DNA of 58,063 nucleotides, taken from NCBI GenBank assembly GCA_017745295.1, contig JAGHZR010000026.1, positions 1 through 58,063 of the forward strand. Direction: 5' to 3'. This document shows positions 1-7,633 of the stretch, piece after piece; within the stretch, counting starts at the first letter, position 1, and each line of letters opens with the position of its first letter. A program made the position numbers and the translations under genes. Source of the stretch: Novosphingobium sp. Lineage in GTDB: Bacteria > Pseudomonadota > Alphaproteobacteria > Sphingomonadales > Sphingomonadaceae. The notes beneath the pieces were generated by a model. The model made no database searches and had not been told where the DNA came from. It was given only the letters and a program-made list of their open reading frames with translations.

Positions 1-73
1 GGTCGAGGCCGGAGCAAAGCCCGATCTCGCTGCGCTGGCGGACAAGGACAAGCCGCTCAAAGAACTGCTGTAA
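1..73 (+). CDS. C-terminal end of an unidentified protein (partial)
   Basis: The frame beginning at base 2 reads 23 residues, ending DKPLKELL before a TAA at 71-73. The tail is rich in Lys, Asp and Leu, like the end of a soluble cytosolic protein, but I do not recognise the family. The gene starts left of the window. A G+C-rich hairpin at 87-108 directly follows and probably ends its transcript, which supports this being a real gene end. No function is assigned. Confidence 0.55.
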   Translation, partial: VEAGAKPDLAALADKDKPLKELL

Positions 74-86
74 ATTTCGGTGTAGC

Positions 87-108
87 GGCGGGGGGAATAT
101 CCCCCGCC
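87..108 (+). terminator. Hairpin after the partial first gene
   Basis: Perfect 8-bp arms GGCGGGGG (87-94) and CCCCCGCC (101-108) enclose a 6-nt loop, 13 bases after the stop codon. There is no immediate T-run (the first is TTTT at 121-124), so it is a terminator-like hairpin rather than a textbook intrinsic terminator. Confidence 0.5.
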
Positions 109-126
109 CTGTAATCCGGCTTTTAT

Positions 127-156
127 CGTCATTGCTTCGCTACGCTCGCAATGACG
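127..156. repeat. REP-like palindrome, copy 1
   Basis: The arms CGTCATTGC (127-135) and GCAATGACG (148-156) are perfect inverted repeats. Read on the minus strand, bases 156-134 match bases 55365-55387 at 22 of 23 positions. This is therefore a dispersed intergenic repeat with two copies in the window, resembling the short extragenic palindromes common in alphaproteobacteria. Confidence 0.65.
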
Positions 157-287
157 AAGCGGATTTTGCGGACGAGGAAACCGATTTATTCTTCGCCGGA
201 CAACCGCCGGGCCGCCCACTGCGCGGCTTCGGCGACGGCGAGGGGGCATCTGAATTATCCGGTCATGGGTCCTGGCGGGCCGGTGAT

Positions 288-319
288 GGCCCTACCCATC
301 GCTTTGGATGTGTAGGGCC
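288..319 (-). terminator. Stem-loop downstream of the NADH dehydrogenase-like gene
   Basis: GGCCCTAC (288-295) pairs with GTAGGGCC (312-319). After one mismatch, CATC (297-300) pairs with GATG (307-310), giving a 12-bp stem and a 6-nt loop. It lies 26 bases past the stop codon of the minus-strand flavoprotein gene. No T-run follows, so factor-independent termination is only a possibility. Confidence 0.45.
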
Positions 320-344
320 GATCTTGGATGCGATTGCCGCTCCG

Positions 345-1553
345 TCAGGGAACGATGACGAAATCCGGGTTGGCGACCGCGAAGACCGCGTCGCGATCGG
401 CGGCGGGCGGGTAGATCCACACGCCGTTGATTTCCTGCTTGAGTTTCTTGCCCTCGGCACGTGTCAGTTTGACCTGACGGTCCCATCCCTCGGTATAAAG
501 GGCACCCCATGCGCCGAGGTCGAGGCAGGTCACGTACTTGGGCTGGCTGTAAGGATGCAGGGGCAGCCCCACCAATTCGGCGGCGGCGTTGTAGCCCGCG
601 ACGCGGCCAAGGCTGAGCGCGTGCTGGCAGGTCATCAGGTTGAAGTTGCCGATATCGTCGGTGGCGGCCTTGACGGTATCGCCGGTGACGAAAATTCCTG
701 GAGCGGCAGGCGCCCGCAGGAAGAGGTCGCCAACCACGCGACCGGCGACGTCGTGTTCGCCGGAAACTTCGGCGGCAAGCGGATGGGCACGCACGCCAGC
801 GGCCCAGACGACCGTTGCCGCCTCGATCCGGCTGCCGTCGGACAACTGCGCGCCATCCGCATCGACCGCGGCGAGCAGAACGCCGGGACGCTGTTCGATG
901 CCGATCTCGGCCAGCGCCTCGCGCACGGTGCGGCCTGCTTCGTCGCCGAACTCGGCGCCGATTTCAGGTGCCGGATCGACGATCACCACGCGCGGGGCTT
1001 GCGGCGCGAACATCGTGCGGAGGCGTTCGTGAAGCTCGGTCGCCGCTTCCAGCCCGGTAAAGCCGCCGCCGGCCACCACGACGGTATGGCGCGCAGGCGT
1101 CTCGGGCAGATCGGGCAGCCCATTGATATGCGCGTCAAGGCGATGAGCCTGGTCGAGCTGGTCGACGGTGAAGGCATGGTTGTCCAGACCCGGGATGGGC
1201 GGCATCGCCACGCGGCTGCCAGTGGCCAGGACGAAGCGGTTCCAGCCGATAGCCTCACGCGTGCCGTCATTGCGCAGGATCGCCGCTTCATGCGTTTCGG
1301 TGCCGATGGTCTCGACGATACCGTCGACGAAACGCGCGCCGACGGCTTCGAGCAGTTCGGAGACGTCGGGGTCCATATTTTCCAGAACCGCTTCATAAAA
1401 GCGTGGGCGGATCGCCAACCTGGGCTGGGGAGCCACCATGATAACGTCAATGTCGTCTTCACGGCCGGCCAGAGCGATGGCCCGCGCTGCCGCGAGCACG
1501 GTCCATACACCGGCGAAACCGGAACCGGCGACTAGGATCGTCTGCTTGGTCAT
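345..1553 (-). CDS. NAD(P)/FAD-dependent oxidoreductase, type II NADH dehydrogenase-like
   Basis: This 402-residue flavoprotein probably passes electrons from NADH to quinone at the inner face of the membrane without pumping protons. It has two Rossmann folds: GSGFAG near residues 10-15 binds FAD and AGGGFTG at 161-167 binds NAD(P)H. ATGSR (110-114) and FVTGD (288-292) are the typical FAD-contact motifs. The length suits the family. I chose the ATG at 1553 because AAGGAA precedes it; an in-frame start 10 codons upstream lacks such a site. No long C-terminal membrane helix is obvious. The Rrf2 regulator gene lies upstream on the same strand (166-bp gap) and may control it. The exact acceptor (quinone, ferredoxin or other) cannot be read from the sequence. 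Confidence 0.8.
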   Translation of the reverse strand: MTKQTILVAGSGFAGVWTVLAAARAIALAGREDDIDVIMVAPQPRLAIRPRFYEAVLENMDPDVSELLEAVGARFVDGIVETIGTETHEAAILRNDGTREAIGWNRFVLATGSRVAMPPIPGLDNHAFTVDQLDQAHRLDAHINGLPDLPETPARHTVVVAGGGFTGLEAATELHERLRTMFAPQAPRVVIVDPAPEIGAEFGDEAGRTVREALAEIGIEQRPGVLLAAVDADGAQLSDGSRIEAATVVWAAGVRAHPLAAEVSGEHDVAGRVVGDLFLRAPAAPGIFVTGDTVKAATDDIGNFNLMTCQHALSLGRVAGYNAAAELVGLPLHPYSQPKYVTCLDLGAWGALYTEGWDRQVKLTRAEGKKLKQEINGVWIYPPAADRDAVFAVANPDFVIVP

Positions 1554-1719
1554 TGCACATTTCCTTCGTGTTTGCCCGGGCACAGGTTATCGCGCCGCCA
1601 CGCGCGACTGCCATGCGCAAGGCGGTTCTCCCGGTCGCACCCGGTGGACGACGGGAAAGAAAACGAAGTCTTTTGGGAACGCGTGCCGCTAGGTCGGCAC
1701 GGTGTCGCGGATCAGACGG

Positions 1720-2259
1720 TCAGCTGGGGCCTTCGCGGCGGGGGCGGCCGATCCGCGACGTGCGCCGGTCGTGGCGGTCGCCGAACCATTCGCGCAGATC
1801 GGCCATGTAAGTCGCCGGAATCTTGCGGCTGAAACGTTGGGAAACGGCGGCCAGCGTCTGTGTTGCCAGCACGTCGCGCATGGCCTTTTCCGCCTGGATC
1901 ATGACGGCATGGATCGCGCAGGTGCCACTGATTGCCCAAGGCGGCGGATTGCCGCCGAACAGCGCGCAGCGCCCGCGCACCTCCTGGCAGTCGAACAGTG
2001 GCTTGTCGCCCTCGACGGCGTTGACGACGTCGAGGAAAGAGATCTGGTCCGCAGCGCGAGCGAGGCGATAGCCCCCGCGCACGCCTTCACTGGCCGAGAC
2101 GATTCCCGCCTTTTCCAACCGGGGAAAAATCTTGGCGAGGAAGCTGGGCGAGATGCCCTGAACCTCGGCAATTTCCCGCGTGCTCAGCGCTACGTCGCTG
2201 TCGACCAGCCAGAGCAGGCCATGGAGTGCATATTCGACGGAGGTAGTCAGATGTGCCAT
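1720..2259 (-). CDS. Rrf2-family transcriptional regulator with three cysteines
   Basis: This 179-residue regulator has an N-terminal winged helix (about residues 1-80, including ISPSFLAKIFPRLEKAG and the wing GVRGGYRLAR), as in IscR, NsrR and RsrR. Three cysteines, C91, C98 and C114, could bind an Fe-S cluster and so sense iron, NO or redox state. The C-x6-C-x15-C spacing is wider than usual between the second and third Cys because GGNPPPWAISG sits between them. The C-terminus is basic. Repeated CGTTAAT half-sites lie 23-72 bases upstream of the start, which suggests autoregulation. The flavoprotein gene downstream on the same strand is the likeliest additional target, by position only. Confidence 0.88.
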   Translation of the reverse strand: MAHLTTSVEYALHGLLWLVDSDVALSTREIAEVQGISPSFLAKIFPRLEKAGIVSASEGVRGGYRLARAADQISFLDVVNAVEGDKPLFDCQEVRGRCALFGGNPPPWAISGTCAIHAVMIQAEKAMRDVLATQTLAAVSQRFSRKIPATYMADLREWFGDRHDRRTSRIGRPRREGPS

Positions 2260-2281
2260 GAACGCAGATATACTGAGTCCG

Positions 2282-2331
2282 CGTTAATCCGTCAATATAT
2301 TAACGAGGACTAACATGGTATGCGTTAATAT
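2282..2331. promoter_or_regulatory. Putative Rrf2 operator with three CGTTAAT half-sites
   Basis: CGTTAAT (2282-2288) and ATTAACG (2299-2305) are perfect inverted repeats with a 10-bp spacer. A third copy in direct orientation, CGTTAATAT, lies at about 2323-2331. The block is AT-rich against a G+C-rich background and sits just upstream of the Rrf2 gene, as expected for an autoregulatory operator. Binding is inferred. Confidence 0.55.
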
Positions 2332-2437
2332 CCCCATGGATGGTGCCGTGGCATGGTGCGGTCTGGACGGCGCCTCTGCTTCAGAGCGGCCTAAAACCGT
2401 TCCAAACCAGATAATGCCGCCGACACCCAACATTGGA

Positions 2438-4012
2438 CTACGCTTTCGTTCGCAGAACGAAGCTTCCGCCCGCACACAACAGCATGCAGATACCCGCGAC
2501 GAGAAAGGCATCGCTATAGGCCAGCAGCAGCGCATGGTGGTGCACGGCCTGATCCATCATCGCCAGTGCCTGCCGACGCAGCGGTTCCGCCGCCTTGGCG
2601 TAAAGTGCTGTATGCCGGTCCAGGTGATGGTGGGCGAGCGTCTGCACCCATTCGACCGTCCGTTCCCGGAGTGCGTGGGAGAAAGGCGTCACCGCTTCCC
2701 CGATGCGCGCGGCGTGCAGCTTCTCGCGTTCCACCACGAATTGTCCCGCCAATGCGATGCCGATGGCGCCGCCGACATTGCGAACCGTGGAGAAGAGGCC
2801 CGAAGCCGAACCCATTTCCGATTTCTCCAGACCGTTCACGGCCATGACCCCCAGCGCGACGACGATGAAGGACTGGCCTATCCCGCGCACCACCAGCGAA
2901 GGGACGATGACATTGGCGGCGGCATCGCTGTCCAGATGGATGTTCATCAGGCATCCTGCGGCCATGATCGCGAAGCCGAGCATGATGATCGTCCGCGCGC
3001 TCGTCAGCCGCATCAGCGGCGGTGTGGCGAAGGACATGACGAGTTGGACGAGGCCATAGGGGATCATGGTCAGGCCGATGTCCTGGGCGTTGTAGCCCTG
3101 TGTTTCCGCGAAGTAGTTGGGCACCAGAAACACCACGCCGAACACCACCGCGCCGAAAGTGAACTGCATCAGACTGGCGATGCCGAAATTGTAGCGGGCC
3201 AGCAGGCGGAGGTTGATGAAAGGTTCGCGGCGGCACAGTTCGATGGCGACGAAGGCGATCAGGCCCAGCGCGGCGACCGCCGCAGAGCCAGCGATGAAAG
3301 TGGAAGCGAACCAGTCCTTCCGCCCGCCTTCCTCCAGCATGATCTGGAGCGCGGCAAGCCCGACCGCCATCGTCGCGATGCCTGCCCAATCGCCGTTGCG
3401 CAACCGGTCGAGCGCTGCCGGAGATCGCGGCGTCGCCCAGCCGATCGCGGCGAGCAGCAGCAGGCCGGGCGGCACCTGAAGATAGAAGATCCAGCGCCAG
3501 TCGTAGGCCTCCGTCAGCCAGCCGCCCAGCGACGGCCCGGCCGCCTGCGCGACATTGTTGGCCACGGCGAACAGCGCCATGCCGAAAGGCAGGCGGGCGG
3601 GCGGCAGTTCCGTCGCGATGATCTGGAAGGAGAGCGGAATGAGTACGCCGCCGAACGCCCCCTGCAAAGCTCTGGCGACGATCATCGTGTCGATATCCTG
3701 CGCCAGCGAGCAGGCGATGGAGAACAGGATGAAGCCGCCCGTTCCCACCATCAGCACCCGGCGCATCGAGAACACCGAAACCAGCCAGCCCGCCATCGGG
3801 ATGACGATGATTTCGGCGACCAGATAGGCCGTGGTGATCCACGAACCTTCCTCGAAGGAAGCCCCCAGCGAGCCGCGTACCTGCGGCAGCGAGGCATTGG
3901 TGACATGGACGTTCATCCCGGCCATGAAGCATCCGACCACCCCGCCCAGCACGGCCACCCAGGCCCGCAGCGAGACCTGCCCGGAGGCCGCGTCCGTTGT
4001 CGCCGCGCTCAT
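2438..4012 (-). CDS. DHA2-family MFS drug efflux permease (EmrB-like)
   Basis: This 524-residue inner-membrane permease has about 14 hydrophobic helices, the DHA2 topology. It would use the proton gradient to expel hydrophobic toxic compounds. The N-terminal GSWITTAYLVAEIIVIP stretch and the following GWLVSVFSMRR loop correspond to the first conserved regions of EmrB/QacA transporters. Its ATG overlaps the stop codon of the EmrA-like gene by four bases (ATGA), so the two are translationally coupled. It is the last gene of a three-gene efflux operon read from 6587 down to 2438. The substrate cannot be read from sequence. Downstream lie 178 bp containing the Rrf2 operator and a weak 5-bp inverted repeat, with no clear terminator. 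Confidence 0.92.
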   Translation of the reverse strand: MSAATTDAASGQVSLRAWVAVLGGVVGCFMAGMNVHVTNASLPQVRGSLGASFEEGSWITTAYLVAEIIVIPMAGWLVSVFSMRRVLMVGTGGFILFSIACSLAQDIDTMIVARALQGAFGGVLIPLSFQIIATELPPARLPFGMALFAVANNVAQAAGPSLGGWLTEAYDWRWIFYLQVPPGLLLLAAIGWATPRSPAALDRLRNGDWAGIATMAVGLAALQIMLEEGGRKDWFASTFIAGSAAVAALGLIAFVAIELCRREPFINLRLLARYNFGIASLMQFTFGAVVFGVVFLVPNYFAETQGYNAQDIGLTMIPYGLVQLVMSFATPPLMRLTSARTIIMLGFAIMAAGCLMNIHLDSDAAANVIVPSLVVRGIGQSFIVVALGVMAVNGLEKSEMGSASGLFSTVRNVGGAIGIALAGQFVVEREKLHAARIGEAVTPFSHALRERTVEWVQTLAHHHLDRHTALYAKAAEPLRRQALAMMDQAVHHHALLLAYSDAFLVAGICMLLCAGGSFVLRTKA

Positions 4013-5103
4013 CGGGCGAGGTCTGCTGTGTCGATGCTGGTTTCCACCGACATGCCGGGGCGCAGGTGGGCCGCCTCGCGCTGGCCGGGATCGATCCGGA
4101 TGCGCAGCGGCATGCGCTGCACGATCTTGGTGAAGTTGCCGGTTGCGTTGTCGGGAGGAAGCAGGGCGAACTGCGCACCCGAAGCCGGAGCGAGGCTTTC
4201 GACGTGGCCGCGAAGCACGGTGCCGCCCAAGGCATCGACGCTGATCCGGACGCTTTGCCTGGCGCGGATGCGGTAGGTCTGCGTTTCCTTGTAGTTGGCG
4301 ACGACGTAGGTTTCCGCGGGGACGATCGCCATCAGCGGCGTTCCGGCCTCGACATAGTGGCCTGCACGCAGACTGCGCTGGCCGATCCGTCCGGACACGG
4401 GCGCGCGGATTACCGTGCGCGAAAGGTCGAGGCGGGCGGCGGGCAATGCGGCGCAGGCCTGGCGCAAGGCGCCCCGTGCCTTGTCGAGATCCGCGACGGC
4501 GGCTGTCCTTTCGGTCGCGAGCACCGGCAATTCGGCGCGCGCGACGGCCAGCCCCTCGCGGCTCCCGTCTCGCTGCGCGCCGGTGCGACGCGCGGCGGCT
4601 TCGGCCGATTGCCGGATCTGGACGCTCGTCACCTCCTGACTCTCCAGCGAGAGTTGCCGCTGGTATTCACGCCGGGCCAGGACGGCATCTGCCTGGCGAG
4701 CGGAAAGGTCGGCAGCAGCCTGCGCAATGGTTCCCCGTTGCCGTGCGGTACGGGCGTCGAGGTTGGCGATGCGGGCCTGCTGCGCGGCGACTTCGGCCTG
4801 GGCCGATTCCAGCAGGCCCTCCGCCTGTTCGACTTTTGCGCGGTAATCGCGGGCGTCGATGCGGGCCAGGACGGCGCCTGCGCGGACCCACTGATCGTCC
4901 GTGACCGCAACGGCCACGATCTCGCCGCCGATGCGCGGCGCGATCGTCACGACATCGGCCCGGACATAGGCATTGTCGGTGGCGACGCGAAACCGTCCGC
5001 TCGTCCACCAGTGCAACCCATAGGCGCCGCCTGCGAGCAGGAGCATGGCGCCGCCGCAGATCAGCAGATGGCGACGGGGAATATACGGGATTAACTTGTT
5101 CAC
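4009..5103 (-). CDS. HlyD/EmrA-family membrane fusion (periplasmic adaptor) protein
   Basis: This 364-residue adaptor would link the EmrB-like permease to the outer-membrane factor. It has one N-terminal membrane anchor (HLLICGGAMLLLAGGAYGLHW, split about residues 11-31), then the biotinyl-lipoyl half-motif with TDNAYVRADVVTIAPRIGG, a long alpha-helical hairpin (about 90-190), and a second lipoyl half with VIRAPVSGRIGQRSLRAGHYV. I place the start at the GTG at 5103, because it overlaps the preceding stop codon by four bases (GTGA) and leads straight into the membrane anchor. Reading further upstream would run antisense-like residues over the outer-membrane-factor gene. Confidence 0.9.
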   Translation of the reverse strand: MNKLIPYIPRRHLLICGGAMLLLAGGAYGLHWWTSGRFRVATDNAYVRADVVTIAPRIGGEIVAVAVTDDQWVRAGAVLARIDARDYRAKVEQAEGLLESAQAEVAAQQARIANLDARTARQRGTIAQAAADLSARQADAVLARREYQRQLSLESQEVTSVQIRQSAEAAARRTGAQRDGSREGLAVARAELPVLATERTAAVADLDKARGALRQACAALPAARLDLSRTVIRAPVSGRIGQRSLRAGHYVEAGTPLMAIVPAETYVVANYKETQTYRIRARQSVRISVDALGGTVLRGHVESLAPASGAQFALLPPDNATGNFTKIVQRMPLRIRIDPGQREAAHLRPGMSVETSIDTADLAR

Positions 5104-6587
5104 TTTGCGGAGACCCTGTTCCTGGTAGCGTTCCTGATGGCGGGGGGCGATCTGTCGAGTGCAGGCAGTGGGACCACCGGGGCGTCTTCCCAGCCGCCGC
5201 CCAGCGCGGCGAAGAAGCGCACTTGCGCGGCGGCGAGTTCGATATCCGCCTGTGCCAGCGCCCGTCTTGCCGAGAGGTCGGTGCGGTCGCTGTCCAGCAT
5301 GTCCAGCGCGGTTGCGGCACCGGCCGCGCGCCGGGCGCGGGTCATGACAGCAACCCTGCCGCTGCGTTGCTGCGCGATGCGCCATTGCGCCTGTCGTTCC
5401 AGCGCGGCGCCATAGCCCCGTGCGGCCCGGTCGACTTCGCCGAGTGCGCTCAGGATCGCGGCATCGAAGCGAGCCAGCGCAGCGGCCTCTCCCGCGCGGG
5501 CACCGGCAATGCGGGCGCGCGCCGCGCCGAGGTTCGGAAAGCTCCAGCTCAGCAAGGGGCCGAGGCGCCAGACGGCGTTCTCGCGGGACGTCAGGTCGCT
5601 GGCGGAAGGCGCCGAGAGACCGAGTCCGCCGACCAGCGAGACATGCGGATAGAGATCGCCCACGGCTATCCCGATCCGCGCCGTCGCGGCGGCAAGGCGC
5701 TGCTCCGCCGCCCTCACGTCCGGACGGCGGCGCAGCAGGGAGGCGGCGTCTCCAACCGGAAGTGGGCCGTTCAGAATGGGTATGCGCGTGCATGCGATGG
5801 CGGCTGGCGGTATCCGGGACGGCAGGCGGCCTGCCAGAATCGCCAGTTCCGCCAAGGCCGCATGACGATCGGCCGCGAGCACCGGAATCTCTGCAGCCGT
5901 TTCGGCGACCTGAGCTTCTGTCCGCAAACCGTCTGCCGGGGAAATTGCCCCCGCCGTCAGCAAGACCTGCGCAACATCGCGGTCGTGCTCGGCCACAGCC
6001 AGCGTTTCCCGGGCGAGGGCCTCCTGATGCGCGATGCCGCAGGCCTGCAGCCAGGCGCCGGTCACGCGGGCCGCGATCAACGCGCGAACGCCGTCGGCAT
6101 CGGCGGCGGTGGCGGCGAGATCCGCCGTGGCCGCTTTGACGCCCGATCCCAGACGGCCGAACAGATCGAGTTCCCAGGACAGCTCGGCACCGGCATCGAA
6201 GCGTGACCCAGTGCGGATGGAATCCCCACTATCGGCTGTCGCAGCGATCTGGTCCTGCAAGGTGCTGCCATATCCAGCGCCGGCGGAAAGGCCGGTCGAA
6301 GGGCCGCGCCTCGCCCGTGTCTCACCCAGCTCCGCGCGGGCCTTCAGCAGGTTGGCGGCCGCCACCTGCAGGTCGCGGTTGTTCGTCAGCGCTTCGGATA
6401 CCAGCGCATCCAGAGCCGGTTCGCGATAGAGCCGCCACCACCGCGCGGGCGGTGCCTCGCCGCCGGACCCGTCGGATGGGGACAGCGCGACAGTCGTTTG
6501 CGGTGGTGTCGAGGGCGCATGCGCGCAGCCGCCGAGCAGCAGGAAAGCGGGGAGAAAGGCGCTCGGGCCTCGCAGGAAAATTGGCAT
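5100..6587 (-). CDS. Outer-membrane factor lipoprotein of a tripartite efflux pump (NodT/OprM type)
   Basis: This 495-residue protein would form the trimeric outer-membrane channel of the pump. The N-terminus is a lipoprotein signal ending LLLGGC, so Cys21 should be lipidated. Two outer-membrane-efflux repeats follow, including PARWWRLYREPALDALVSEAL near the N-terminus (read as two overlapping parts) and the RRRPDVRAAEQRLAAATARIG helix that is diagnostic of NodT proteins. It is the first gene of the operon. Its start lies 102 bp from the divergent AraC gene, and its TGA overlaps the adaptor's GTG. The AraC-type regulator and the palindrome at 6650-6677 probably control it. Confidence 0.9.
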   Translation of the reverse strand: MPIFLRGPSAFLPAFLLLGGCAHAPSTPPQTTVALSPSDGSGGEAPPARWWRLYREPALDALVSEALTNNRDLQVAAANLLKARAELGETRARRGPSTGLSAGAGYGSTLQDQIAATADSGDSIRTGSRFDAGAELSWELDLFGRLGSGVKAATADLAATAADADGVRALIAARVTGAWLQACGIAHQEALARETLAVAEHDRDVAQVLLTAGAISPADGLRTEAQVAETAAEIPVLAADRHAALAELAILAGRLPSRIPPAAIACTRIPILNGPLPVGDAASLLRRRPDVRAAEQRLAAATARIGIAVGDLYPHVSLVGGLGLSAPSASDLTSRENAVWRLGPLLSWSFPNLGAARARIAGARAGEAAALARFDAAILSALGEVDRAARGYGAALERQAQWRIAQQRSGRVAVMTRARRAAGAATALDMLDSDRTDLSARRALAQADIELAAAQVRFFAALGGGWEDAPVVPLPALDRSPPAIRNATRNRVSAK

Positions 6588-6649
6588 GGCGATCCAGTCG
6601 ATGAACGTGGCCAGTCGTAGAAAGAGGCCCTCGTGCTAGACAGTTCGCG

Positions 6650-6677
6650 ATTGTCATTCTCTCTTGGGAATGACAAT
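6650..6677. promoter_or_regulatory. Perfect 28-bp palindrome between efflux operon and araC-type gene
   Basis: ATTGTCATTC (6650-6659) and GAATGACAAT (6668-6677) are perfect 10-bp inverted repeats separated by eight bases. The site ends 12 bases before the regulator's ATG and lies 62 bases from the efflux start. It is well placed for the AraC-type protein to repress itself and to control the divergent efflux operon. Binding is inferred from symmetry and position. Confidence 0.6.
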
Positions 6678-6689
6678 TATCATCGCGAA

Positions 6690-7475
6690 ATGGACAAACT
6701 GCGCAGACTTGAAGATTGTGAGGCCTCACCAAGACCGGTGGCGGCGTTTGCGAGCGACCATCCGGACGGTGAGCATATTGCGCCGCATCGCCATGGCCGG
6801 GCGCAGCTGATTCACACGCTGGGCGGGGTCATGACCGTAACCTCACCCGAGGGGAGCTGGATCGTTCCGCCGGGCCGCGCCGTCTGGATGCCGCCCGCGC
6901 AGGACCATGCCATCCGCATCGCGGGCGACGTGCCCATGCGTACCGTCTTCGTCCGTGACGATGCCCGGCCCGATCTGCCGCAGGCCTGCGAGGTGATCGA
7001 AGTCTCGCCCTTCCTGCGCGAGGCGATCGTCGCCGCAACGCGCATTCCGCTGGACTATGCCACAGGTGGCCGGGACGAGCGGGTCATGGAACTGATCCTC
7101 GACGAGATTGCCGCCGCGCCGCGCCTGCACTTGCATGTCCCGATGCCGCGCGATCCGCGCCTTGCCCAGTTATGCCAGAGTTTGATCGCAGACCCTGCCC
7201 GGCCGGTGACCCTCGACGAACTGGCCCAGGAAATTCATGTGAGCAGTCGCACGCTGGCACGGATGTTCCACCGAGAACTCGGCCTGAGCTTCGGCGACTG
7301 GTTACGGCGCATGCGCCTGCTGCTGAGCCTGCCCAGATTGGCGGCGGGCATCTCCGTGCTCGTCGTCGCGCTGGAACACGGCTACGAGAGCCCCAGCGCG
7401 TTCACGGCCATGTTCCGGCGCACCATGGGAGTGTCGCCCAGGGTCTATCTGGAAAACCGCACGCAACGCCGATAA
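6690..7475 (+). CDS. AraC-family transcriptional regulator with N-terminal cupin domain
   Basis: This 261-residue regulator has an N-terminal cupin-like sensing domain (about residues 20-130; the HIAPHRHGRAQLIH segment is typical) and a C-terminal pair of helix-turn-helix motifs (about 160-255). The second HTH region carries the AraC signature FTAMFRRTMGVSPRVYL. I chose the ATG at 6690 because the upstream in-frame start would translate through the palindrome at 6650-6677. It is transcribed away from the efflux operon and probably regulates it in response to a small hydrophobic compound. A weak 6-bp hairpin followed by TTTT (7478-7508) comes after the stop. Confidence 0.88.
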   Translation: MDKLRRLEDCEASPRPVAAFASDHPDGEHIAPHRHGRAQLIHTLGGVMTVTSPEGSWIVPPGRAVWMPPAQDHAIRIAGDVPMRTVFVRDDARPDLPQACEVIEVSPFLREAIVAATRIPLDYATGGRDERVMELILDEIAAAPRLHLHVPMPRDPRLAQLCQSLIADPARPVTLDELAQEIHVSSRTLARMFHRELGLSFGDWLRRMRLLLSLPRLAAGISVLVVALEHGYESPSAFTAMFRRTMGVSPRVYLENRTQRR

Positions 7476-7477
7476 GG

Positions 7478-7508
7478 CCCATTCGGAACTCCATCGCAAA
7501 TGGGTTTT
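7478..7508 (+). terminator. Weak candidate terminator after araC-type gene
   Basis: CCCATT (7478-7483) pairs with AATGGG (7499-7504) around a 15-nt loop, and TTTT follows at 7505-7508. The arms are short and the loop is long, so this is only a candidate. The rest of the 158-bp gap to 7633 contains an imperfect hairpin at 7578-7611 that could serve the convergent decarboxylase gene. Confidence 0.3.
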
Positions 7509-7633
7509 GGAATGGCGCGGATCGGATAACTCCGCCTACCTGACTCATCTTGCCATCGTCGAGATCAACGACAGCGCTCTCGCCCGGTGTATGGCTGGGC
7601 TAGGGCGGAGACAGAGGCCTTTATCGCCAAAAC

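Noticed and set aside
132..1535. Long plus-strand open frame opposite the flavoprotein gene
   Set aside because: Translation has no family features and mirrors the minus-strand gene, whose Rossmann motifs are clear.
2315..4276. 653-codon plus-strand frame opposite the EmrB-like gene
   Set aside because: His/Arg/Asp-rich antisense shadow typical of high-G+C DNA; the opposite strand codes for a 14-helix permease.
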